Below are positions 33,802 to 42,938 of a stretch of DNA of 64,000 nucleotides, piece after piece. Under the pieces are notes generated by a model. The model saw only the letters and a list, made by a program, of their open reading frames with translations. It did not search any database and was not told the DNA's origin. Within the stretch, counting starts at the first letter, position 1, and every line of letters starts with the position of its first letter. The DNA is taken from the NCBI RefSeq assembly GCF_030143255.1, contig NZ_JARJNR010000004.1, forward strand, positions 62,001-126,000, in the 5' to 3' direction. Origin of the DNA: Frigidibacter sp. SD6-1. GTDB taxonomy: Bacteria > Pseudomonadota > Alphaproteobacteria > Rhodobacterales > Rhodobacteraceae. The translations under genes and the position numbers were made by a program.

Positions 33802-35538
33802 TCAGTGCGTCAGCCTCAGCTTGTTGATCGAATTGGCGATGGACGAGAACACATGCGAAATGTTCGAGCCGGACGTGTAGTAGTAATGCGCGGGCGAGGA
33901 GGCGCACTGCTTGAGCAGGTTCTGCCCGTTGGTCGGCGCCTCGAAGGCGATGGCATAGACCTTCACGCCCTTGTCCTTGGCAGCGCTGCACACGGACAGC
34001 ACGTTGCTGTCCTTCGTGCCGTAGACATAGCTCGTGGTAAGCGAATTGTTGTAGCCAGGGCGCCACTGATTGCGGATCCACGTCGACCCGTACACTTTGT
34101 AGACGATCTCATCCGATAAATATAGAACCGTCATCATTGCCCAGACCTCGTCCCAATTGAGCTGAGTGGTCACGTCTTCGTCCTTGACGCCGTCTTTGTC
34201 GTCGTCACCGTTATAGTTGTTCGGAATGTCCAACGGGTTCGCACCCCAGGGCTGGGAACGCCACGCTTGCTGAGAAAGGCTATAGTACTTGTTTCCCGAA
34301 CGGCTTGGATCGTACCAAGAAAAGCGTTTGTAGAAACCGGAAAACCCATCATAGCCAGGGTATTTGGTGTTGGTCATGAACAGATTGCTTGCGCCGTTTT
34401 CATAACCGTCCCTCAGTTTATATTCTACTGTGTTTTGGCCGTCGGTCATGACAACGATAACCTTCAGCACGTCGTTGTTCCTGGTGCCGTCGGCTTTGGT
34501 GAAGCTGTATGGGCGGCCGCTCAAAGCGCCCGCAACTTTTCCTTCGCCAATCATCTTCGTGACAACCGGCTGCATCGACGGGTCGAGCAGCGCTGCGCCC
34601 CACTTCATCCCTAGGTCGATTGAAGTGTTGCCGTCGATAGACAGCCCTTTGATTCGTGCTTTCAGGGCGTCCGCGCTGGCCGAAAAGGGCAGGATCGCTT
34701 GGGACGTCTTGGTATCGGGAGGGCAGTTGGGGAGCGACAACCGGTTGTTAGAGTAGAAAGGGTCAAAGTGACCGTTCAGCCGATAGGGCACATCTGCCGA
34801 GGTCGGCACCGTCGGTTTCAGCCTGACTGCGGTGGCGGAAAAGTCGGTCGTGGCGAATTCGAGGCACGATGATTGCCCATGGTCGTAGTTGGTGTAGTAG
34901 AAATACTTCAGCAAGTCTTGCCCAAGCGACACCTGCGTCGAATAGGGGACGATCGATATCGACAGCTTGCCGGTCTCGACCGATGCGAACATCTGGTCAA
35001 CGAACGAACTCGCGGCGGCCTTCAGGTTCGTGAGGCGGCTGCCCCACATCGAACCCGACACGTCGAGCACGAGCGAGATTTCAACGCTGCCGATCTTTTC
35101 CTCGGCGGTGCTGGCCGTCGGCGTCTGCAGCGTCGGAACGCCGACCATCTTCATGAACCAGGTGGGCATCGTGGTGCTGGCGGTGACCTTCACCTCGCTG
35201 CCGAAATCGTTCTTGGTGCAGGTGATCTGATCATCGCTCGGTGCGCCAGCGCCGGCCTTCACGAACCAGTCCTTCACGACGGACTTGCAATCAAGCGTCT
35301 GGTCCATGTCGGCGGCGGCCAGAACCGCGCGGTCGATCGTGGCCTGAAGTTTCGTGCGCCGCTCCTCGAAGCGCATGAGGTCAAGCGCCATGCCCGCGAT
35401 CAACAGCATCGAGACGAAAAGGAACATGCCGAAGATCAGCATCGATCCTTCATCCGCGCGGTGGTAAGTGATGAGCGACTGTCTGGCACGGCGCACCAGA
35501 CCTGTCGCGGACGTTGCAGGCATCCCCTGAACCGGCAT
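33802..35538 (-). CDS. TadG-like protein with von Willebrand factor A domain
   Basis: A 578-residue membrane-anchored protein. Residues 26-55 (HRADEGSMLIFGMFLFVSMLLIAGMALDL) are the TadG-type anchor. From about 152 it has a vWA domain with a complete MIDAS: D159-x-S161-x-S163 (DVSGSM), Thr305 (DGNTSID) and Asp366 (VMTDGQ). A long insertion within the domain (about 380-460), rich in aromatics and Asn, contains DDDKDGVKDED at 445-455, a thrombospondin/EF-hand-like calcium loop. The insertion is less GC-rich by eye. ATG 35538 has AAGGA 5 to 9 bases before it. Confidence 0.82.
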   Translation of the reverse strand: MPVQGMPATSATGLVRRARQSLITYHRADEGSMLIFGMFLFVSMLLIAGMALDLMRFEERRTKLQATIDRAVLAAADMDQTLDCKSVVKDWFVKAGAGAPSDDQITCTKNDFGSEVKVTASTTMPTWFMKMVGVPTLQTPTASTAEEKIGSVEISLVLDVSGSMWGSRLTNLKAAASSFVDQMFASVETGKLSISIVPYSTQVSLGQDLLKYFYYTNYDHGQSSCLEFATTDFSATAVRLKPTVPTSADVPYRLNGHFDPFYSNNRLSLPNCPPDTKTSQAILPFSASADALKARIKGLSIDGNTSIDLGMKWGAALLDPSMQPVVTKMIGEGKVAGALSGRPYSFTKADGTRNNDVLKVIVVMTDGQNTVEYKLRDGYENGASNLFMTNTKYPGYDGFSGFYKRFSWYDPSRSGNKYYSLSQQAWRSQPWGANPLDIPNNYNGDDDKDGVKDEDVTTQLNWDEVWAMMTVLYLSDEIVYKVYGSTWIRNQWRPGYNNSLTTSYVYGTKDSNVLSVCSAAKDKGVKVYAIAFEAPTNGQNLLKQCASSPAHYYYTSGSNISHVFSSIANSINKLRLTH

Positions 35539-35973
35539 GTTCGTTCCTTCTCCGTAGCAGCACCCTGCCCGCGAAAATGGCGCAGGCAGCCCGAGAAATA
35601 TTTGGGACCGAACAAGGCGCGTCGAGTGTGGCGAAAGTTGGGCGGGCTGCGGGCGGTGGCGCGGAAAGTTCGGGGCCCGTGGACAATCGCGGTCGATTGC
35701 GGGGATTTGGGCCTTGCCAGGCGTATCGCGCCCCCGCGATGTACCAGCCGATAGGCTGGGCCGTTAGCGCAAAAGCGTGCAAGGCGCCGCTACGATGCCG
35801 GTCAAACTGTAGGATTCGGTCGGGCAAACCGGCGCGATTGACCCGGCCCGGGGTTGTGAAAGCGACATTTCTTGTTAACCAAGCGACTATAGAGTGCGCG
35901 CTCGAAGCGCCGATGCGCTCTGTCCTCGCGCCCCGGGGAGGCGGGCGCCGGTTCCGACAGTCTGGAGGATCTC
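35539..35973. other. Intergenic region between divergent TadG-like and gdh genes
   Basis: 435 bases without a convincing gene on either strand; the open frames here have no recognisable family features. It must hold the two divergent promoters. I see CTTGTTAACCAAG at 35871-35883 and TATAGA at 35888-35893, but no well-spaced -35/-10 pair that I would call. Confidence 0.5.
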
Positions 35974-37410
<1,437 letters not shown>

Positions 37411-37730
37411 CGCAGCGCCGCGGTGCGGATTGCAAGGCGGTCGAATCAGTTTCACCGCCCGGATGGCCCTTGGTTTCTGCATCCATCCGGACGGCGGCAA
37501 CTCGATCAACCGCAACAATCATTCGAGGTCGATCATTTGCGCCTCGCGCTCTGACCAGTCACCATCGCGCAACCGGCCCGGGCTTCGTCCGGGCCGGTGC
37601 CATTTGTAGCCCCGATGTGAGCGAAGCGACAGATTTCCGTCGCAAAAACGCTTGGCCTTTCGCGCCCGTCGTCGCAAGATCGGTCAAAGGCGGGGCGATG
37701 CGATCCCGCAGCGGGCGGGGACGGGCGGTG
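37411..37730. other. Intergenic region with hairpin upstream of soxB
   Basis: 320 bases without a supported gene. A strong 10-bp stem, ACCGGCCCGG (37572-37581) with CCGGGCCGGT (37589-37598) and loop GCTTCGT, is followed only by CATTTGTAG. It is therefore a poor intrinsic terminator and may be a dispersed repeat or the gdhA message end. The soxB promoter must also lie here; I cannot place it. Confidence 0.45.
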
Positions 37731-38981
37731 ATGCGCTATTCGGGCTTGAAGATCCTGACCGAGGGTCTCTTCGGCAATAGGGGCTGGAAACCGGTCTGGC
37801 GAGAGCCCGATCCGAAGGCTGACTATGACGTCGTCATCATCGGCGGCGGCGGGCACGGGCTTTCGACCGCCTATTACCTCGCGAAGAACCACGGGATCAC
37901 CAATGTCGCGGTTGTGGAGAAGGGCTATCTCGGCGGCGGCAATGTCGGGCGCAATACCACGATCGTGCGGGCGAACTATTTCCTGCCCGGTAATCAGGAA
38001 TTCTACAGCCATTCGCTGAAGCTGTGGGAAAGGCTCGAGGGCGAGCTCAATTACAACGTCATGCATTCCCAGCGCGGCCTCATCAACCTCTTCCATTCCG
38101 ACGGCCAGCGTGACGCCTTTGCCCGGCGCGGCAATGCGATGATCAACCAGGGCGACGATGCGGTGCTGCTTGACCGCGAAGGAGTGCGCCGCCTGTTGCC
38201 CTATCTCGATTTCGACCAGACGCGCTTTCCGATCTACGGTGGCCTGCACCATCCGCGCGGCGGATCGGCCCGCCATGACGCGGTCGCCTGGGGCTATGCG
38301 CGGGGCGCCGACCAGCGCGGCGTCGACCTCATTCAGAACTGCGAAGTGACCGGGATCGATATCGAGAACGGCAAGGTCAGGGGCGTGCAGACCACACGCG
38401 GCGCGATCCGGGCCAAGAAGGTGGCGATCGTGGTCGCGGGCCGCTCAAGCCAGGTCGCTGCGATGGCGGGCATGCGCCTGCCCATCGAAAGCCATGTGCT
38501 GCAGGCCTTCGTGACCGAGGGGCTGAAGCCGGTGATCGACCATGTGATCTCGTTCGGGATGGGGCATTTCTACATCTCGCAGTCCGACAAGGGCGGGCTC
38601 GTGTTCGGCGGCGATCTGGATTTCTACGCCTCCTATGCGGCGCGGGGGAACCTGCCGATGGTCGAACATGTGATGGAGGCGGGCATGACGCTGATGCCGA
38701 TGATCGGCAAGGCGAAGGTGCTGAGGTCCTGGGGCGGCATCATGGACATGTCGCCCGACGGATCGCCCATCATCGACAAGACGCAGACCGAAGGGTTGTT
38801 CCTCAATTGCGGCTGGAACTATGGGGGTTTCAAGGCGGTGCCCGCTTCGGGCTGGTGCCTTGCCCACCTGATCGCCACCGGCGAAAGCCACGAGGTCGCC
38901 CGCCGCTTCCGCCTTGACCGTTTCGCCACCGGCCACCTCCTCGACGAGGAAGGGACCGGCAGCCAGCATAACCTGCACTGA
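37731..38981 (+). CDS. soxB: Sarcosine oxidase subunit beta
   Basis: The flavin-carrying subunit of heterotetrameric sarcosine oxidase, which demethylates sarcosine to glycine. The 416-residue protein has the FAD motif VVIIGGGGHGLSTAYYLAKNHG (about residues 33-54) and the family stretch GGGNVGRNTTIVRANYF. The histidine-rich turn YGGLHHPRGGSARHDA and the C-terminal MSPDGSPIIDKT and NCGWNYGGFKA blocks follow. ATG 37731 (MRYSG) starts the conserved sequence. First of four sox genes in the usual beta, delta, alpha, gamma order. Confidence 0.95.
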   Translation: MRYSGLKILTEGLFGNRGWKPVWREPDPKADYDVVIIGGGGHGLSTAYYLAKNHGITNVAVVEKGYLGGGNVGRNTTIVRANYFLPGNQEFYSHSLKLWERLEGELNYNVMHSQRGLINLFHSDGQRDAFARRGNAMINQGDDAVLLDREGVRRLLPYLDFDQTRFPIYGGLHHPRGGSARHDAVAWGYARGADQRGVDLIQNCEVTGIDIENGKVRGVQTTRGAIRAKKVAIVVAGRSSQVAAMAGMRLPIESHVLQAFVTEGLKPVIDHVISFGMGHFYISQSDKGGLVFGGDLDFYASYAARGNLPMVEHVMEAGMTLMPMIGKAKVLRSWGGIMDMSPDGSPIIDKTQTEGLFLNCGWNYGGFKAVPASGWCLAHLIATGESHEVARRFRLDRFATGHLLDEEGTGSQHNLH

Positions 38982-38994
38982 GGGAGGCAGAGAG

Positions 38995-39330
38995 ATGCGC
39001 ATCACCTGCCCCCTCTGCGGCACCCGCGACCGGCGCGAATTCACCTATTACGGCGCGCGCGATTACCTCGACCGCCCGGGCGAGGGCGCGGCACCCGAGG
39101 CCTGGGACAGCTACCTGCATCTGCGCGACAATCCGGCGGGCCGGACCGAGGACCTCTGGTATCACGAACAGGGCTGCGCCGCCTGGCTCGCCGTCGAGCG
39201 CGATACGGTGACGCACGAGATTTTCGCGGTGCGGCTCGTGGCGGGCGGGGAAGCCTCCGGCGGGAGTATTGGGCCAAAGAAGAAACCGCGACGGAAACCG
39301 GCCGGAAAGGCGGCGGAGGGGCAGGCATGA
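38995..39330 (+). CDS. soxD: Sarcosine oxidase subunit delta
   Basis: A 111-residue zinc-binding subunit. The first ligand pair is MRITCPLCGTRDRREF (Cys5, Cys8) and the second is WYHEQGCAAWL, matching the His and Cys that complete the zinc site in the heterotetramer. DLWYHEQGCAAW and NPAGRTEDLW are strongly conserved in the family. The C-terminal 25 residues are basic (PKKKPRRKPAGKAA). GGGAGG precedes ATG 38995, and its stop overlaps the start of soxA (ATGA). Confidence 0.94.
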   Translation: MRITCPLCGTRDRREFTYYGARDYLDRPGEGAAPEAWDSYLHLRDNPAGRTEDLWYHEQGCAAWLAVERDTVTHEIFAVRLVAGGEASGGSIGPKKKPRRKPAGKAAEGQA

Positions 39331-42266
39331 GGATCGCGGGCAAGGGCATCATCGACCGCGGCCAGACCGTCGGCTTCCGCTTCGACGGGCGGGACTATAC
39401 CGGGTTCGAGGGCGATACGCTCGCCTCGGCCCTCTTGGCCGCGGGCGTGCGGCTCTTTGGCCGATCCTTCAAGTACCACCGCCCGCGCGGCATCCTGTCG
39501 GCGGGGTCGGAGGAGCCGAATGCGCTGGTGACCGTGGGGCACGGGGCGGCGCAGGTGCCGAACCTGCGCGCCACGCAGGTCGAGATCCATGGCGGGCTCG
39601 AGGCGCGCAGCCAGAACCGCTGGCCCTCGCTCTCGCTCGACGTGATGGCGGTGAATGACCTCATGGCGCCCTTCTTCGGCGCGGGCTTCTATTACAAGAC
39701 CTTCATGTGGCCGCGTAGCTTCTGGGAGAAGCTCTATGAACCGGCGATCCGCCGCGCGGCGGGGCTTGGCGCCCTGTCGCGCAGGCACAACGAGGATCAT
39801 TACGAGAAGGCTTATGCCTTCTGCGATCTCTTGGTGATCGGCGCGGGGCCTGCCGGGCTGATGGCGGCGCTGGCCGCCGGACGGGCCGGGGCGCGGGTGA
39901 TCCTGGCGGATGAGGATTTCCTGCCGGGCGGGCGGCTCAATGCCGAGGTCGAGGAGGTGGGCGGCCAGCCCGGGGCCCTCTGGGCAAAGGGCGTGGCAGA
40001 TGAACTGGGAAGCCTGCCGAACGTCCGCCTGATGACCCGCACCACGGTGACCGGCGCCTATGACGACGGTACCTATGGCGCCTTGGAGCGGGTGGGCCTG
40101 CATGTGGCGCGGGCGCCGAAGGACCTGCCGCGCGAATGTTTCTGGCGGATCGTCGCCCGCCGCGCGATCCTCGCCTCCGGCGCGCAGGAACGCATGATCG
40201 CCTTCCCGATGAACGACCGGCCCGGCGTGATGCAGGCGGGCGCGGTGCGCGCCTATCTGAACCGCTATGGCGTCGCTGCGGGCCAGAAGGTCGCGGTCTT
40301 CGCAGCGAACGATCAGGCCCACCGCACGGCGCGCGACCTCGCCGCCGCCGGGATCGAGGTCGCTGCCGTCATCGACCCGCGCGCCGATGCGCCCCAGTCC
40401 GCCGACTGGCGGGTGATCGCGGGCGGCGCGGTCGTGGGCACGAAGGGGCGGCTGGGGCTCGGCGAGATCAGCGTGCGGACGGACGGCGGCACGGTCGAGA
40501 AGATCGTGGCCGATTGCCTCGCCGTCTCGGGCGGCTGGAACCCGGCCCTGCATCTTGCCTGCCACATGAACGGCCGCCCCGACTGGCGCGAGGAGATTGC
40601 GGCCTTCGTGCCGCGTCCCGGCATGGTGCCCGGGATGGTGGTCGCGGGTGCTGCGAACGGCGTCTTTTCGACCGCCGCCGCTTTGGCGGAAGGCCTGGCC
40701 GCCGCAGACGAGGCGCTTGCAGCGCTTGGACGCAAGTCCGCAAGGCTCGATGCGCCCCGGGCCGAGAATGGCACCCCGAGCCTGAAGGCCTACTGGCAGG
40801 TGCCGGATACCACGGGCCGCGCCTGGCTGGACTTCGCAAACGACGTGACGGTGAAGGATGTGAAACTGTCCGCGCAGGAGGGTTTCCGGTCTGTCGAGCA
40901 TATGAAGCGCTATACGACGCAGGGCATGGCGCCGGATCAGGGCAAGAATTCCAATGTCGCGGCGCTGGCGATCCTTGCCGATGCGACCGGCCGCGCAATC
41001 CCCGAAACCGGCACCACCACTTTCCGCCCGCCTTACACGCCCGTCTCGATCGCGTCGATGGGCGCGGGCGGGCAGGGCAAGGGTTTCGCGCCCCAGCGCT
41101 TCACCACCTCGCACAAGGCCGCCCAGGAACGCGGCGCGCCGATGATCGAGGCGGGGCTCTGGTACCGGCCCTCCTATTTTCCTAGGCCCGGCGAGACCAA
41201 CTGGCGCCAGTCCTGCGACCGCGAGGTGATCGCAGTCAGGAACCGCGTCGGCATCTGCGATGTCTCGACCTTGGGCAAGATCGACATCCAGGGGCCGGAT
41301 GCGGGCCGCTTCCTCGATTTCCTCTATACCAACAGTTTCTCGACGCTGAAGCCGGGGCGCGTGCGCTATGGCCTGATGCTGCGCGAGGACGGGATGGTGA
41401 TGGACGATGGCACCACCGCCTGCCTTGCCCGCGACCATTACCTGATGACGACCACAACCGCCGCCGCCGGACAGGTCATGCGCCATATCGATTTCGTGAG
41501 CCAGGCCTTCTGCGCCGGCTGGCAGGTGCGCGCCATTTCCGTCACCGAGCAATGGGCGCAATTCGCCGTGGCGGGGCCGCTTGCGCGCGAGCTTCTGAAC
41601 TCGATGCTCGACGCGCCGATCGATGCGGCGAGTTTTCCCTTCCTGTCCTGCGGCACGGTGAAGCTCGGCGGGGTCGCGGCGCGGCTTTACCGTATCTCCT
41701 TCTCGGGCGAGCTCGGTTACGAGATCGCCGTGCCCGCGCGATACGGCGAGGCGCTTTACCGCGATCTGGTGGCCCGGGCGGAAAGCTTCGGCGGATGCGC
41801 CTACGGGATGGAGGCGCTGAATGTGCTGAGGATCGAGAAAGGCTTCATCACCCACGCCGAGATACACGGCCGGGTCACCGCCTTCGACATCGGCCTCCAG
41901 GGGATGATGAGCGACAAGAAGGAGTTCATCGGCAAGGCGGCGAGCGGGCGGCCCGGCCTTTCGGGGCCGGAACGCGAGCAGCTTGTCGGGCTGAAGCCGC
42001 TCGGCGCCGAAAAGCCGATCACGGCGGGCGCGCATCTCTTCGATCCGGGCGCGGCGCCGGTTCGCGAGAACGATCAGGGATATGTGACCTCGGTCTGCTG
42101 GTCGCCCACGCTGCAATCCCATCTGGGGATCGGCTTCCTGAAGAACGGCCGCGCCCGGCACGGCCAGTCGGTGCGGCTGGTCGATCACCTGCGCGGCCTC
42201 GACCTTTTGTGCGAAGTCACCCACCCGGTCTTCTTCGACCCCGACGGAGGACGTGCCCGTGGCTAA
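39327..42266 (+). CDS. soxA: Sarcosine oxidase subunit alpha
   Basis: The 979-residue large subunit. The N-terminal ferredoxin-like domain (YTGFEGDTLASALLAAGVRLFGRSFKYHRPRG, residues 21-56) is of the cysteine-free kind. The NAD-binding domain has DLLVIGAGPAGLMAALAAGRAG. The C-terminal half is a folate-binding GcvT-like module (YRPSYFPRPGETNW, VRNRVGICDVSTLGKIDIQGPDAG, ISFSGELGYEIAVPARYG), where the methylene group is passed to tetrahydrofolate. Length and order are as expected. It overlaps soxD and soxG. Confidence 0.96.
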   Translation: MRIAGKGIIDRGQTVGFRFDGRDYTGFEGDTLASALLAAGVRLFGRSFKYHRPRGILSAGSEEPNALVTVGHGAAQVPNLRATQVEIHGGLEARSQNRWPSLSLDVMAVNDLMAPFFGAGFYYKTFMWPRSFWEKLYEPAIRRAAGLGALSRRHNEDHYEKAYAFCDLLVIGAGPAGLMAALAAGRAGARVILADEDFLPGGRLNAEVEEVGGQPGALWAKGVADELGSLPNVRLMTRTTVTGAYDDGTYGALERVGLHVARAPKDLPRECFWRIVARRAILASGAQERMIAFPMNDRPGVMQAGAVRAYLNRYGVAAGQKVAVFAANDQAHRTARDLAAAGIEVAAVIDPRADAPQSADWRVIAGGAVVGTKGRLGLGEISVRTDGGTVEKIVADCLAVSGGWNPALHLACHMNGRPDWREEIAAFVPRPGMVPGMVVAGAANGVFSTAAALAEGLAAADEALAALGRKSARLDAPRAENGTPSLKAYWQVPDTTGRAWLDFANDVTVKDVKLSAQEGFRSVEHMKRYTTQGMAPDQGKNSNVAALAILADATGRAIPETGTTTFRPPYTPVSIASMGAGGQGKGFAPQRFTTSHKAAQERGAPMIEAGLWYRPSYFPRPGETNWRQSCDREVIAVRNRVGICDVSTLGKIDIQGPDAGRFLDFLYTNSFSTLKPGRVRYGLMLREDGMVMDDGTTACLARDHYLMTTTTAAAGQVMRHIDFVSQAFCAGWQVRAISVTEQWAQFAVAGPLARELLNSMLDAPIDAASFPFLSCGTVKLGGVAARLYRISFSGELGYEIAVPARYGEALYRDLVARAESFGGCAYGMEALNVLRIEKGFITHAEIHGRVTAFDIGLQGMMSDKKEFIGKAASGRPGLSGPEREQLVGLKPLGAEKPITAGAHLFDPGAAPVRENDQGYVTSVCWSPTLQSHLGIGFLKNGRARHGQSVRLVDHLRGLDLLCEVTHPVFFDPDGGRARG

Positions 42267-42807
42267 GCTCATCGCCAAACCCGCCGCGGGCGAGCTTTTG
42301 CCCCTCACCATCGGGCCGCTGACCCTGTCGGACCTGCCGCAGGAGAGAATCACGGCGATTGCCCCCTATCCGGGCAAGACAGACGAGGTTTCGGCGGCGC
42401 TCGACAAGCTCGGGCTGGCTTTTCCGGCGCCCGGCACCTCGCGGCAGGCCGCCAGGGCGCGCATCCTCTGGGCCGGGCGCGACCTTGCCTTCCTGATCGG
42501 CGCGGCCGCACCCGCGGGGCTTGGCCCGCTGGCGGCGCAGACCGATCAGAGCGACGGCTGGGTGGGCCTTGCCCTGTCGGGGCCGGGGGGCGAGGCGGTG
42601 CTTGCGCGGCTCGTGCCGCTCGACCTGTCGCTTGCCGCCTTTCCCGAAGGCGCGACGGCGCGCACGGGCCTGGGGCATGTCACGATCCTTCTCCACCGCA
42701 CGGGCGCGGAGAGCTTTGCCCTTTATCTCTTCCGTTCAATGATCGCGACGGCGGTCCATGAACTGGAGGCGGTCATGCGCGCCCTTCTGGCGCGCGCCAG
42801 TCTCTGA
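42253..42807 (+). CDS. soxG: Sarcosine oxidase subunit gamma
   Basis: A 184-residue GcvT-related small subunit with family blocks ARILWAGRDLAFLIG, TDQSDGWVGLALSGPGGEAVLARLVPLDL, GLGHVTILLHRTGAESFALYLFRSMI and a helical end HELEAVMRALL. Start GTG 42253 overlaps the soxA end by 14 bases; a second GTG at 42259 is possible. It is the last sox gene; the repeat pair at 42816-42926 separates it from dnaG. Confidence 0.9.
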   Translation: MPVAKLIAKPAAGELLPLTIGPLTLSDLPQERITAIAPYPGKTDEVSAALDKLGLAFPAPGTSRQAARARILWAGRDLAFLIGAAAPAGLGPLAAQTDQSDGWVGLALSGPGGEAVLARLVPLDLSLAAFPEGATARTGLGHVTILLHRTGAESFALYLFRSMIATAVHELEAVMRALLARASL

Positions 42808-42815
42808 GCGCGGAA

Positions 42816-42926
42816 GCGGGGGTTTCACACCCCCGCACCCCCGTGAGGTATTTGCGCCAAGATGAAAGGCTGCAATTCAGTCTGGCAAAAATATCCTGCG
42901 GGGGTGCGGGGGCGCAAAGCCCCCGC
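42816..42926. repeat. Head-to-head inverted pair of a C/G-rich intergenic repeat between soxG and dnaG
   Basis: Plus-strand copy from 42816: GCGGGGG, short spacer, CCCCCGCACCCCCG, then GAGGTATTTGCGCCAAGATGAA. The minus-strand copy ends at 42926 and reads outward the same way: GCGGGGG, spacer, CCCCCGCACCCCCG, then GGATATTTTTGCCAGACTGAA. Both share the stem, the CACCCCCG extension and the TATTT-GCCA-TGAA tail. I remember this form as a frequent dispersed element in Rhodobacterales. It probably insulates sox from dnaG transcription. Confidence 0.75.
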
Positions 42927-42938
42927 TATATAGGGGAC

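Noticed and set aside
39162-42353. A 1063-codon open frame antisense to soxA
   Set aside because: It is Arg/His/Gly/Ala-rich with no domain signature, and soxA on the other strand is unmistakable. Long antisense frames are expected in GC-rich genes with strong third-position bias.
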